NCBI RefSeq assembly: GCF_030848805.1
Contig: NC_092358.1
Coordinates: forward strand, 20,245,297 to 20,309,296
Direction of reading: 5' to 3'
DNA: 64,000 nt
Source: Temnothorax longispinosus
Lineage: Eukaryota; Arthropoda; Insecta; Hymenoptera; Formicidae
Position 1 is the first letter of the stretch, and the number at the start of each line of letters is the position of its first letter. Positions 39,432-53,375 of the stretch are shown piece after piece. Position numbers and translations under genes: made by a program. The notes below the pieces were generated by a model that did not search any database, was not told the origin of the DNA, and saw only the letters and a list, made by a program, of their open reading frames with translations.

Positions 39432-40354
39432 GTTCAACAAAAAAATATTTTTTTCGAGTACACAAAAACGAAAATAATCGTTTTCTTTTTTCGTAACTTT
39501 TTTAACGCTGAATATGATTTCATTCATCAAATGGTTCTATCGCATCATAATTTTAAGAAATTTGCAGTTAAAAGACTATTGCAAAAAAGGACTATTTTAG
39601 TGTATTTTGGCATATTATAATGATGCTATGTGACATATTGGAGAAGTTTTATTACAATCAAAATTAACTATGTTGTTAAAATTTTTAGTCCTCAAAAGGA
39701 ATTTGTGTCGATTATGGTTAAAAAGATATTAGGGTCTATTGTGTCAAAGCAGCTTATATAAACCATTAAGGATCTATCAAATATTTTTTAATTATGTTAT
39801 TCAAATTTAGGAATTTTTCAGGTCACTGAATACTAATCTGATGTCAAAGTTGATAAATTCAAAATGGCGGAGCTAATGTTGTGAATGTCAAAATAAAGAA
39901 ATAGTCGAATTTTTACATTCCCTTATCAACTTTAACATCACATTTAGCGACCTGAAAAATTCCTAAATTTGAATAACATAATTAAAAAATACCCTAATAA
40001 TTAAAAATTTTTTGATAAACCCTTAATGGTCTATGTAAGTCACATTTTTGACGCAATAAATCCTATGTTAATCATCAATTTTTTTAACCATAATTGGTAC
40101 AACAGATTCCCTTTAAAAGCCTAACAACATATTTAATTTTCATTATAATAAATTTTTCCAACATGTCACATATTGCAGTTATAATATGGCAATATGCTAT
40201 ACAATAAATACAGTAAAAAGCCCTTTTTGCAACTTTAATTTCAAATTTCTCAAAATTGTGACGTGATAGAGCGATTTGGTAAAGGAGATCGTATTCAATG
40301 TCCAAAAAACTGCGGAAAACGATTATTTTTGTTCTTGTACATTTTTTGTTGAAC
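39432..40354. mobile_element. 0.9-kb fold-back element
   Basis: A left arm at 39432-39856 and right arm at 39923-40354 are imperfect reverse complements around a 66-base centre. The outer ends share GTTCAAC plus an A/T-run. Facing short frames on opposite strands carry the same peptide pattern (EYDFIHQMVLSHHNF against EYDLLYQIALSRHNF), which comes from the inverted repeat and not from a gene. The centre contains TTCAAAATGGCGGA. The family was not identified. Confidence 0.75.
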
Positions 40355-41432
40355 GGTGTTATAATATATCTAGTGTATATCTATTTGATCTATATTTTGT
40401 ATAATTGTTCCAACTGTTAATATCTTTTTTCTTTCTTCTTTTTCAAGTTAAAGACGGTTTGAAACGAGCTTCTCGACATACTACCGTTAATTACTCGTCA
40501 TATATCTCGCCACTAGAAAAAGTTTCGTTCCATCTCACCTCAGATTCTATCGTAAACATAATTGTCATTTTCCGTTCGAGGCGCCCGTTATACTGACAAC
40601 GGGCCGTGCGAGCTTTCCCCGACGATCGTAAGTCCATCGTAGCAGACATCGTACTTTATTCAGCCGTTATAGCAAATACTATTTGGTATATATGATCGCT
40701 TTTGCAGCAGGAACTATTTTGTAGCAGCGCCGAGAGTCATTCGCGAAAGCGTGTCGGCAATGTTTTCGATGCCGTTTCATTATCGCGAGAAGATTCGACA
40801 ATCTTCAATTCGCAACTCCCGAGAGAGAATCAGTGACTGAGAACGACGCTAAAACAAGACGACGATCTGCGGTGTCGTCGGCGAGTTCGATTGAAACGAG
40901 CCCGAACGTCGAAAGGCGGAATGTATGCTCGAAGATTATGCTATCAAGATTCAATTTTGATAAACTGAAGTTTTACTTTTAATTTCATCTTCACTTAAAA
41001 GATGTTTTCGGGAAACAAATATGTCGATTAGACATCTACTAATTGTAAGAGTCAATTTCCAAATTATATTCACCGGGTATATCAAACTATACGAACTATA
41101 CGAAGGACTCTTGTGTGAGTATTGTTCTTGACAACGGTAAAAATCTCGCTACACGCGGCCCAACCACCGACGGAGGAAAGACACAACAACGAAACCCAAG
41201 TGGCAAGCACAGAAACGAGCGGAGAGCAGTTAATGGCGCTTAAGCGTGGATTGAGCAAAGCTCGAATGTTCATCGAGAGTGTACCCTGCGGAGAGCTGCG
41301 AGTCGGTTGGTAAAAGTCAGTCTTGTGAAGGATAGTGTCTTGTGTTGAATCGCGCGCGTGTAAATCTATATAACCCCCGTGCGATGAGGAGCCTCACGGA
41401 GGGAGTCGCTTAATTAACTATCGTGCGATTAA

Positions 41433-42503
41433 CCCTCTGGCTGCGACATGTGAAACGGCTTTCACAAAATATCCAAGATTCACAGATGGATCCGTCAATT
41501 CTAGTCTAGCTAGACGTATATTGCTGCATTCCAGACAAAGATGTTTTACAAAGAACATGTCACAATTGTCCGGAACCGATTTCATGAAATATGTCGTTAT
41601 GTATAAATATCTAAGAGAATTACAGAGTTACAAATAATATATATAAAAATCATGAAAATTTTGTCAAAAACATTTTTTATATAGGCAAGAATAAAGCTCT
41701 TAAGATGTACAATCAAACTTGAATCAAAGACAAATAAAAGCAAACACCGATAACAATTATAATATACAATTATATTATTTTTTATAGTGATTTTATATAA
41801 ATTATTGTTTCGACGAATAATTGCTTAGAAATCTTAGAATACGATATAAGCATTAGTTTTCTCTCTCTCTCAGGGGGAATTGTTTCATTCTTTAAATCTC
41901 AAAATGGACACGTATCAAAATATATGTCTCCTAGATTTTCGTTAACAATATATTAATCGAAGAACGAGCGCCTCATTTTTTGCATTACCTGGGACTATTT
42001 TTACATCCCAATTTAAAGTCATTGTTATTAATTACATATTGCATATTGTATATTGTTCTATAATTTATCAGTATTTGAGGACAATATGTATATAGATTTA
42101 CTCAACATTTTCCGAGAAAAGTAAGAACAAACTAAAAAAATATTTAAAAAACAAAAGAAGCATATTAAAATTATATAGGGTGTACACTGTTTAAGTAACT
42201 TTAGCGCCCGTTCTCGGATTAAAGAAAAATCAGATCGAATTCTAAGCAGTTGTGATTAATATCCTTTGTCAGAGTATACTGAAAACTTTATAGGTTTTTG
42301 AGTTTACATGCGAGTATGTGACATGAAGGGGAATCTTGAAAATGTCAGCCGACATTTTAGAAAAGTTCGATCAATCTCAAATCTGCTAAAATATTTCAAG
42401 ATAATTAGCTAATTTATCGCATTTTGGCGACATATGTTTATCGGATTTCTTTATAACAATCAATGACGGATCGCATATATGTACGATATGCGCAGCCAGA
42501 GGG
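41433..42503. mobile_element. piggyBac-like element remnant (1.07 kb)
   Basis: Exact 13-bp inverted ends CCCTCTGGCTGCG and CGCAGCCAGAGGG. TTAA precedes the left end (41429-41432); the right flank reads ACTAA, so the duplication is degraded. A palindrome TGTGAAACGGCTTTCACA follows the left end, mirroring the other two TTAA elements. No transposase frame remains. Confidence 0.65.
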
Positions 42504-42629
42504 ACTAATCGACCATCCGCCCAGCCCTTGGTGGGCAAAGGTAACAAATCACAAATCATCAATCATCAATCATCGCTTAACATCAACATACAAGAACGTA
42601 CCGTTTCAGCCAAACAGTTCCACGCAATC

Positions 42630-45600
42630 CTAATCGGAACCGTTCTGCTGTAGTAACGCGGGCGCCGATTGCGTTGGTTGCGGTTGCATCGACGGTTCCT
42701 GATGATGGTGATGGTCAACAATGGGGGATGGTGTCTCGCTGGTCTGCGAGTTCGTCAAATCGCCACCACCGCCACTGCTGCCGCTTCCGTCCCCTCCCCC
42801 ACTTCCTACGCACGCACCCCCGCCCCCGTCGCCGCCCGGGTTCGCGGACGATTCGAACGCCTTCTGCTCGCTCGGAGGTAGCATATGCACCATATTCACT
42901 GCTAGAGGAAACGATGCAGCAGCATATTCGGCCGGATAAAAGCTCTGCGGCTGCGGTATATTACTGCCAAGTAGACCGCGATGGGGATATCCGCCGTTGT
43001 CCCCCGGATGCTGCAGCGGCAATCCGGTGAGCCCATGGCTCATCTGCGCGGACTGCTGGTGCTGGACGGGCTTGATGTTATTGTTATTCATGATTTCGGG
43101 GGTGCTGGCGCCGGTACAGTTCCTACGTAATTGCTCGAGCTTTAGACTCTTTCCGTATTTACCACGCACGTACATCAGCAAGCTATTGTAGGGAATGCCA
43201 AACATACGACTAGCCTGCGACGTGGTTAGTTTCTTTTCCCAAACATGTTGCAAGGCGAGTGTTAGTTCGTTATTCGTCCAGGACCTTGGTGGTCCTCCTC
43301 GCGGAGCGCTGTGTTGCCCCTTGGGTCTGTTAACTGCGAGTGCCCGAGGATTATGATCGGTCCATCTACGTGGCGCGTCACTATCACTTCGATGCTTTTT
43401 TGTCTTTTTGGTGGGTGGAGGGCCGAGACTGGGCGTACCGAAGAGATTTTGCAGCGCCTCCGGCTTGAAATTATCCGTGAGAATCGAATCCGCGAGGAGG
43501 TTGCCTCTGTCGTACGTAGTAGCATGGTGTGAGAAAAGTCCGCCACCCAGAGCCGTTACGCCGTCCAAGGTCGGCGTGAACATCGCCATGGCGCTACGTC
43601 GCGGCAACGCCGATTCCTGTTGCTGCTGCTGCTGATACGGATGAGATCTCCCAGAACCGTGCGGACTGTCCTCGCGTGGATGGTGACTCTGGGCCGACGG
43701 CGGCGGCGGCGGCAGTTGACTCTGCGGATGCCCGGGCAACCATTGGTTCGTCAGCTGGCCGAGGCTTGTCAGGTACTCGGTAGGATGCGGCTGCGACAGC
43801 GACAACGTCGGCATCGTCGGTAGCGACAATGTTACAGTCGCCGCTACGGCCGCCGCCACGGCCGCCGGGATATCCGGTATAGGACCATCCGGATGATGCA
43901 ACAGACTGGTTCCCGTGAGCGGCGAACCGCGAGGACTACTCGTTGCTTCGCTGCCCTCCGTCTTCACGTGATGCTGATCCAGTCCGCTCGGCGATATGGG
44001 TTTCTTCATCGAGAGATTCTCCGCCATGTCCTCCTGCTGTTGCTGCTGGTTCTGCGCGTTGTTAATCGATTGTTGCTGATGATATTGAGATTGCTGCAGC
44101 AACAGCTGCTGCTGCTGCTGCGCCTGGTGCTGACCACCGCTGAGATTAAGAACGCTCGTCAACGGACTCGAGCTGACCGGCGGAGTCAAGCGCCTGCTGA
44201 GATCTTGCGGCAGCAATTCGCCGGATCGTCGGCGCGGACGTGCCTGTTTCCGGCGTGGCATCGACGGCGAGCCGCAGCTCTCGCGGATACCGAAGTTCAT
44301 GTGGCCAATGAGCGGCTTGGCCGGGTGGTCCCTCGTTGGTTGAAACAGAATGGGTTTCATCTCCCTCGTGCTCTCCAGCGGGTTCTCGTCCTCTTCGGGT
44401 GTGCCGTGTCGCGCGACTTCCGGCGTCGGTAACTCGGCCAGGATGAGATCGCGCGTCGGCGTTGATGCCAACGACGACGGCCTGGGCTCCGTCGACACCG
44501 GCCTCGGCTCCGATGACGACAGCCCACGCACCTGCAGACACTCCGCGGCCTTCATCAGTCCCGGTAACTCCTCCTGGGCGATTTGCACCTCGCCGCGATA
44601 TATGAAATGTACCAAAGTGGACAGCTCATGATGCGAGAAGTCCTTCAGCACGATCACGGGGTGCTTGCATGGATTTTCTGCGAATATCCTCTCGAAGAAA
44701 GGACTGTAACATAGGAAAAACGACTCCATACGATTAGGATTAGGTCACCCCTTTCTAAGTTCGATTGGGGATCATTCCAAAGAAGCCATACGTTTTTTCA
44801 ATTTTGATTCATTTACATTGATCGATTTACGCTGACTACGTTACAGCACAATCGATCAGAAAAATTTTGCACCGCGCTGTTCGCAGCGTTACATGCGTCT
44901 CGGCGTGAAACGTTGCGTGTCTTCGCTCAGTAAGCCAGAACGACGACGCGGCCAGAAACCGCGGGCAAAAAGTTACCGCAAGGATTAGCGCTCCTTCCTC
45001 GATCGAACGACGGCTCGAATCAATCAGATGGTACAAGACTTTCGCTCGTTGTCAACTTTACGTCACACGTCCCGCGCGAAGTGAGAAGAGCGTTGCGGTA
45101 CCGCGTAGACGGTGCGAGGCGGCACTTAGTCGCCCGGTAAACCACGAAGGTAAGACGCGACAAAGAAATTTTTCTTCGGATAAGAGAGAGACCCGCCGAG
45201 CGCAAGAACCACTCTCAGTTTCAGTGCGCGTCGCTTCTTTAAGATACACTATACACTTCCGCCGATCAATAAAACTCGACTGATCATTTTCAATCGAGGC
45301 GAGGAACTGCTAAAGGGGCAAGTAGTGTAGGAAGTTACTGTCACGAGATACATGGGCAAAGACGGAGAGTTTAGAAAGCTTTAAACCTTTGCTGTCGAAC
45401 TAATATTTCTTATCCTGTAAACATTTTTTTTTATCGCGATACCGAGACGAGGCATTTCACTCACAAAGGCGTGAGTATAGTGTATCACTATTCATCTCAT
45501 AAATCTGTTGCGTAAAAATTTTTCTTCCTTATTTATTAATACAAAAGCAACTCGTGGGTGTTAAATTCTACAGAATTGAAACAAGCATAAAAATAATTAT

Positions 45601-46000
45601 TTCAAATACTAATTATAATATAAATCGAAATATATATATAATAACTAAATATAAATCAGTTTCTCGTTAATTTTATTTATTCTAAAAATAAAAATTTAGC
45701 TGATTGCGTTAAAAACACAAGAAGAGGAAAAGATCAGAATAAGATTCAGCACCTGGAAAATTCAAGCGAAGAAAAACTCTTTTACGGAGTATCTATATCT
45801 AGGACTTACCTGCAGGCGCTCAGGACGACTTTGTGTGCCTTGACGCTGCTGTCGGCGCAGATCAGGGTCACGTCGACGAGCGTCTCCGCGTGCAGCAGCT
45901 CCTCGAACGCCCGTTGTATGTGGGCGAGATGGTTGTGCCATCGTAAGGAATAGTGCGATTGCAGAGCCATTCTGTTAGGACTGTTTCCGACGCTCGACAT
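42630..46000 (-). CDS. rib: BTB/Pipsqueak-HTH transcription factor, ribbon-like
   Basis: Predicted nuclear DNA-binding regulator. Coding exons on the minus strand: 46000-45810 and 44703-42630, phase 2 junction, 754 aa. The BTB/POZ domain (about residues 20-125) spans the splice: DVTLICADSS...VVLSAC|SPFFERIFAENPCKHPVIVLKDF. A Gln-rich region lies at about 255-292. A Pipsqueak-type HTH lies at about 537-592 (PPRSWTNNEL...IPYNSLLMYVRGKYGKSLKL). PQDLS at 229-233 fits a CtBP-binding motif. A Gly/His-rich tail follows the HTH. BTB plus a single Pipsqueak domain of this type, and a length near that of Drosophila Ribbon, favour ribbon; another BTB-Pipsqueak paralogue is possible. A good acceptor before 46198 suggests the 5' UTR of this exon starts there and that further upstream exons exist. 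Confidence 0.9.
44704..45809 (-). other. intron splitting the BTB domain
   Basis: A 1.1-kb intron with donor GTAAGT at 45809-45804 and acceptor TTACAG at 44709-44704. No element or gene was seen inside. Confidence 0.85.
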
Positions 46001-49000
46001 TTTTCTTCCGCCGCTGCCGCCGGAAGATGGTGACTTAGCAAAGCCGCCACCTTGTCCCGCCGCCTTTTCGCTGGTGCCGCGTGGTCTTTGTATTTCGGTT
46101 TACCTTTCCCATGCACGCACGCACGTGACCACGTACGTCCTACAACTTCTTTGTCCGCCCGTTTTCCTTGCCGCCTTGACGCTAATCTTGCCGGTTTCCT
46201 AAAATCGGAATATGCGAGATGGTTAAAATGGGAGTCACACAAACCTCGTTCTCCAAGAAGATGAAAGAAAGTGAGAAAGATTAAAAAAGGAAGAAGGGAA
46301 TATATAGCGACGCGTTGTCCCGAAGATTATAGAGAGTAGTAAGTAGATGCGTTCTTCAACTTTTCTCGCCATATTTCTTGAAGTTTCGGAGGATCCACGG
46401 ACGATATCAAGCGCTCGCGTCGATATCAAGCCGGCCAATTAGAAAGTTTTTACAATACCTAACGTACTCGAGATAAATTTCGAAGTCAACGTTTTCCCTA
46501 TACGGACGCTGTTGATTGCCGCGTGACAATTTTTTAACCTGGGATTGCACCTTCCATTTGCATTATTTTTCTATTTCGCGCATTCCATAGTTATCCTAAC
46601 AGATTAGCGTCAAAATTTTAGAGATTTTTCATCGCCTGTGTAATCCGTAACTGGCCATTCCCATATATTCTTGATCGGCTATTTTGGTTATCATAAATAT
46701 ATGGCTTTTGTTACTTTTTTCTGTAAAAAATTATGTATAATGCAAGTAAAGACAGAATAAAATAATAAAGTGATTTATTGCAGAAAATTGTTTCAATCTA
46801 AATTTTGTGCAGATTATGTTACAGGTGACAGACCTGATAGACACTAGAAGGCACCTCTTCGAAGAAACCTCTTTCAGGTAAGAAAAATAAGGCTAACGGC
46901 CGTGTCGGAAATGTGATTTTGCAAAGATTGCAAGCTGCGTTATGCTAGGCATTATTGTCGCTGATTGCGAGACAGACGATCCTGCAGATACGTGCTGTTC
47001 CCGAGATAGCATACGCGTTAATTATTTATCCGGTCGAATACGCGATAATTACGGATAATTATCGCACTTCGGGCAATTCACCCGCCAAGTATTTAAGCAG
47101 CATCGGCACTCGCTTCATCGACGATCGGGTGTGTTTGGCTATGAATAATTTCGCGCCTGGTAAAAAGGGGGGTAACCGGAGGAGAGAGATGAGTGGCGGT
47201 CACGGTTAATTTTCACGCTTTCTGTAGCGCCGCCCAAAATTCAAAGTGTTACGAGAGAAGTTTTCCATGTGTAAAACCCGCCAAGGTATCTGTGCAGCAT
47301 ACTTATGCAGAGTTAAAAAGTTATGCCTGACAATCGCATCGAAACCAACCACCTACCTACGCTTTTCCAAACGAGTGAGAATGACAATGAATAAACTCCG
47401 AAAGATTTTCTCGGACGATTAATCAAGTATATTTGTGCGTTGTGTCTGATCGTTGACTGACAATATATCCGTCCAATTCTTGGAGAGTTGCTAGAAGACA
47501 CTATCCGCGAGAGTAACCCGTCTCTATCAATCATCCGTTAAATTGCAGCGATTCGTAAACTTGTCGAGGAGGCACGTTACACAGATACGAGTGAGGTTTT
47601 CGTTTTATTCCCTTTATTCGTAACGCTTTTATATAAATGTACGACTTTAAATTAGGTCGATGAGGTGCCCATAATGTGAACCGTACTTAACAAAATTGCA
47701 AATTCATTTTTAATTAGTCCCTGCACTGATTCCTTTCTCTCTCTTCCCCCCCCCTCTCTCTCTCTCTCTCGCCCTCTATGTCAATAAAATACACTATTTA
47801 ACATACGGGTAAGCATGCACGCAATTCTAACGGAATGGATGACCCTTGAGTTTCTATACGTTTCTCTAGTTGTCTGTACGCGACGCGAATTGAAACGAAT
47901 GATGTAGCGTTCGTGCGTTTATTTTATAATTAAAACGTAATTAATGCAAAAGGCGGCACACGTGCGTAGGCGCACGACGTGACCTGGAACGAGCGTACAC
48001 CTCTTCAACGTCACGTCATTCGCACATATGCGACAGCTTCGATTATAAATTGCATCCGGTTAAAAACCCACCTGCAGATACGCGCTCGATAAACCATTTC
48101 GGTCGCAATTACGCTAGCGATAATACAATAACGATAAAAATAATATAAAATCGCGCGAGGGGGGGAGGGGGAGGGGTGTGAAGAAAACGCGAGCACGCCG
48201 CATGTGAAATAGGAGAATTCTCCCGCTCAATTTGCGTTCGAAAGAGCTTCTACGTGAAACGAATATCCCGGCAGCAACGCGCGACTTTAGAAAATCTCGG
48301 AAAATAGAATCGCGGTATCGAACGGAGTAGAGAAGTTTCACTTACACTCTGCGTTGTCAATCATCTTACTGTCGCCGTCACTATCGGCATTAAACGAGCA
48401 ATTAATATAAAATCTCTATCAGCCATCGGATAATTAATTGCCAAGCTGACGGCAACCTTGCGATCGTAAACAGTCCCAGTCTCGTAGAAGAGACATGGAC
48501 ATACAACAAACTGATGATAAACAACAACGGAGTGCAAATGAATGATCTTAATGTCGCGGTTAAGTAATCGAGCTGACTTTTCAACCTCCTTCGGTGTCTT
48601 TTAACTCACAACGGGCGAGCGTAAAATTGGCTCAAAAACCCGTCGTTTCGCTTTGACGACGAGAAGTGCCTCTCGCGCGAGAGGAGAAATATTTTTTTCT
48701 CTCTGCAAGACTCACGATTCACATGGAGCTCGGGGGGACCGCCGGCTCGGGATACGCCACTGGGCACAGTCGAAAACTCCCCGCAAGTTTGTTGTCAAAC
48801 TCGCACGTGTTCGGAAAAAGAGCGCGGATTTACGTCAACCAGTTACTCTCCCACGTCCTCCTCTGTTTCCCCGCGCTTTATTTTCCTTTTTCATTTCCGC
48901 ATCCGCGTCTCGAGGAGGCGGCGCCGCGCTGTACGTTGCACGCGGGCAAACTATTAGTCATAGCGGTGCATAACACATCCGAAAACTTCTCGTCAAACGA

Positions 49001-51100
49001 GGCGACGATTTATACGGAAAAGAGCCGGAATTAACGTCGATGCCTGCGAGTCTCGCGAACAACAAGAATTATGACCAAATGGCACGTACGGAAATTCGAA
49101 ATTTTCGTAATAGAAATATACGATGATCCCGTAGCCAGTCGAGAAGATCGGATTCCCACCCTCAAGTCGTAACTTCGCTAGCCAAGAGATACATCAGATA
49201 CATATGTGAGAAAACTAGTTGCTGCACCTCATATTACTCTATCGTTCCTGAGCGAATCATTATCCAACTGTAGACTTGGCAAAACACGAAGAAAGTAACG
49301 AGTTTACGTTGAGGAAACTATCATTACTGGAGTTTAGAGAATTTATGATATCTACTTATATATATCTTCTACAAACGTAAGGATTTTTTCTCGTATTTCT
49401 CGTTCGTATTTTGAAAGTTTTCCCGCGGAATTCTTTTGTTTCAAATGTACAGGGTACATACATTTCCTTTACGTTTTCTATATAGTCAAAATGTGTCTTT
49501 GTCATATAACCGCCGAAAAATATTTTTCAATGTATCAGAGATTGTAATTTCGTTGAGTTGACAAGAACATGAAGCGTAAGAATATAATGTTAACTATTTA
49601 TGTTTCTGTCATGCTTTTTCCGAGAAGCGACAAAATGTGAAAATGCATATGTATTATAAGCAAAATGTATTATACGCACAAAAATGTATTATAAGTACAA
49701 GTCCATTCAACTATTATTGAATAAAGATGAAAACGACATAAACGATTGAATAGTCTTTTTTTTGTCAGAGCTCGCATACGCGTTACGCCCGGAAATTTAT
49801 GTGGACTTACTTAACAATTTGCCGATAGCATCTTAAACCGTCCATTTAAAATTGACTCATGGCTCGCAATCATAAATACCAGGTATGCAACGAAGCTCGG
49901 ATGCGATCATCACACAAATTCAAACAATGGATGCTGGTAGTTGAGGGTTAGCACCGGTCTCGCATGACTGATCCGATCGAACTCTTACAAATCTCCACGA
50001 TTGGATCTCATGAGTTCCGATTCCTCTCGGCGTGTAGGACACAATTCCTCCTTCGTTAACCGTCCGACTCCAAATTAGAATCGTCCAAGCCAATGAGGGG
50101 GCATAGAAAAATGCGAAAAGCCTCGTCCTTCCGAGGCACCAGCAACATCGACACATTCGTGAGGCCTCATCGAAATCGTCGAGCTCACACGTACGCCGAT
50201 TTTATTCGTCGCGCCAGAGAGAACGTAATTTCAAAGCCGGAAAAAAAAAAACACATACGGAAAGACAATGCACAGTCGGTGCAATCTACGTTTTAGTGGA
50301 CACTCGCGTCACAAGCAATGCGGAGCGCACAAGGACATCATATACGATGGATGGATCTTGTCGGCACACTGCACACCGAACAATACCTTCGAAGGTCATC
50401 TTCGAAGTCTCGTGCATTCTTGCAAGATGCCGGGGAGGGACCACCGGCCTGCAGACCCGTCGACTGCCAATGATTACTCCGACGACGCGGGAAATTTTGC
50501 GCGGGAAGACCATGTGTGTGGCCAGAACACTTTTGCGCGGAGAGACTGTATCTCCAGGAGGAGTGAACGCGTCTCTATTGTGTGACTACACGCACGTTAG
50601 AGCAAAAGGTGAAACGAAGAAAAGGGAAGAATAATGAATGAGCAAAAACGAGGAAAACAGGAATTTTCCTCATTTGCTCCGACACACGTTCTCCGTTTAG
50701 GAATTAATTAAAGAGAATATCAAGAAAAAGTTGCGGAAGAAACATATCACGGTGTAATAGAGACGAGTATACGTGTAGCAAGAAAATATGTAATAATAGA
50801 CAAAATTTTTTATCTGATAAAAATTTCGATCTAGATTTTGATCTTCGTGCCATACGGAAAGATAGCAAAATTTGAACTTGCAAAAGTCCATTCCACTAAT
50901 ATCACACTGTCACATATCATATCTCACGCACACAACCGGTAACCAAAGACACTGTTTCAACTCTTAAAAAGAATTCTAAACATTACGGAAAGAACGAGGC
51001 GCAAAGGGGGAAAAAAATACAAAAAGCCTACGGAGAGCACTGCGCCTTTAAACGATCAGCTGATTCCTCACTATTGTCACCCACCGTATAGCGAAGAGAT
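46001..51100. other. 5' flank of rib, no supported gene
   Basis: Upstream of the rib coding exon on the minus strand. It probably holds 5' UTR introns and regulatory DNA. The open frames found are short and without domains. Confidence 0.4.
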
Positions 51101-51485
51101 CACAAAAGAGTACGACCTAACCACCGACCGGCATCGGCGTCGGCGTCGACGGCGTCTCACGTGGGTTGCTTTCCCAAAAGTATTTCGGTGCGCACACGTG
51201 CGCGACACGTTTTTGGGACACCACACCAAAACAATTGGCAAATGCAAATTGCGAGCACTTTCGGCGAGCGCGAGAGATCCCCCTCCGCGTTAACTTCCGC
51301 AGCGTGTACCGCCGAGTAAATACGCGGGTAAACACTGGGCTTCCGAGTTTCACAAAGTCGCTGCGAGACACCACCGAGGGGGGGACGGAAAATTCACTTC
51401 GAAGCGCGCGGAGGGTACACCGGGGGGGGGAGGGAGGAGAAGGATTGTGGATGCAGCGTGCGAGAGTTAACGCGTATCCTCGCGG

Positions 51486-51519
<34 letters not shown>

Positions 51520-51979
51520 CGCAGAAGAACGGCAGGAGGAAGCGCGTGGGTGCGCGCCGCAGCGCGCGAGGGGGTGGTCGAGAGAGAACTGACCGTGTCG
51601 TGCGGGTTGCGTGTGCGACACACAGAGCGGCGTCGGCGACGGCCGGTGAGTGAATGCGCCGTGACGTTAGGCGCCCCTCCTAAGATTCCCGCCCCTCTCT
51701 TAAGCCTCCATACATATCTCCCCCCATCCGTCCCCTCCTCGCTCGGCTTCTTCGTCCAAGTTAGCGCGCGCCTCTTTCTTCGCGGGGTTGCTCGCTCGCT
51801 CGCACACGCCGGTTAACCCGCCTTCCCTCTCGCTCTATTTCTCTCTCTTTCGCTCTCTCACTCATGTGCGAATCACTCTCCTTCCTTTCCCCACTCTTCC
51901 CGTCTCGGTTTCTCCACCGGAGTCATCCCCACCTCTATGTACTGTTCCATCCTCGCGAGTACAACTCCAACTTGTTTGC

Positions 51980-52013
<34 letters not shown>

Positions 52014-52100
52014 GCCCTCTTTATCTTCACCCCCCAACATTTGTCCTGCTCGCGAACCACGAACTACCCTTTCCTTGCTTTCGACTTTAGGAAAAACCGC
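51100..52100. promoter_or_regulatory. GC-rich block with GAGA/CT tracts, candidate promoter
   Basis: A CpG-rich stretch with a (GA)14 run at 51488-51516, a G-run near 51423 and a long pyrimidine tract at 51820-52020 including (CT)n near 51983-52012. It lies about 5-6 kb upstream of the rib coding start. GAGA-type motifs and GC content suggest a promoter; direction and gene are not determined. Confidence 0.35.
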
Positions 52101-53375
52101 GTCCAATGCAAAATATGTATTCTTCATGCTATAAGCAGTCCTATTGGTTTTCCTTGCGGTACCTGATATCCATTGAGATCGTTACAATCTTGGTGAAAAG
52201 TTCATACTATACGAGTAATGTTATTTTTTTTTCAAACGCACTCTTCAACCGATATTCGTGAATTGATATGCGATGTGTGGAGGTTCTTTCAGTAGTATAA
52301 ACGTCTAATTTTTGCAAGAAAGTTAGGTTTATTTAGAAGTTTGAAGATATCGCTCATTTATTGCAAGAATGACATAACTCAAAGGAAAAAGTTTTCCAGA
52401 AGAAAAGCTTGAATTTTTTGAGTCATTGAAATTCTGTGATATTATTTGTAAATATGGTAGAGAAATAAAAGTATCTAGCAATATATTCTTCATTCACTGT
52501 ATTGAACTCTTACTATTTTTTGCAAACAACTAAAAAATGACAATTTTTTAGTTATATCGTTGTTGTAGCGAATGAGCGATATATGCGTTAAATAATCAAT
52601 ATAAATCCATACAAATGAAATATAAAAAAACCTTTGGTAACTATGATAACTTTTCAATATTTTTGATACTTTTGTATTCATCTCTGATATACATACATGT
52701 AAACATTTATAATTAAATGGATTCATTCGTAAAAATAGCTTTATAATTAAACATATTTATTTATAAATAGCTTAAGTAGATTCATTTATAATTTTAATTT
52801 CATGATTTCCAAAATCATCAAAGGCATCGGTCTTTGCTCGTTAAAAAGAATTGCTTAAAATTTCTTGTTCTTCGAAAAAAGATTAACTCTTTTCGCGGCT
52901 TAGCTATTGAAAATGATCAATTCAAATGCGGTAGTTGATATCCGTACACAATTCGGTTTTAACCGACTTTTACCTAACAGTATATTCTGATAGATCATGG
53001 CGTACTTTCTTTGTAAATTTTTTGAATTTTTGCAATATCTTCAAAATTGAAGAAAATATAGTACACGAAAATGTGCTGTGACATCATAGTGTCGCTGCGA
53101 AATCTTTTGAAGTTGCCGTCATCAAAGAAACTTTAGCAAGCTATAACTATAACTTTCTCAAATTTAGGTTCTTTTTTTTTAATTCAAAAAGTACTAAAAA
53201 TCGGCTTAGATTCTCTACATTAATTATGGATACCGCTTAATAAACAAAATTTACGTTAGAACCGAATTAATGATATAAATAATTTGTAAACATATTTTAT
53301 TATGACGATATACTTTTTTTTACTTCAAATAATTAAATATAATTCTGAATCTTTCTTATATATCAAGACATTAAA

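Noticed and set aside
43893..44541. Frames of 131 and 179 codons overlapping the rib exon
   Set aside because: Shadows of the 754-aa BTB/Pipsqueak coding sequence. They are Leu- or Arg-rich because they read CAG/CTG repeats in other frames.
50268..50634. Frames containing WILSAHC, resembling a trypsin His motif
   Set aside because: No Asp or Ser motifs, no IVGG start and no signal peptide. It is a chance match.
51166..51816. 216-codon plus-strand frame
   Set aside because: Arg/Glu run from a GA repeat and general low complexity in a GC-rich promoter-like block.
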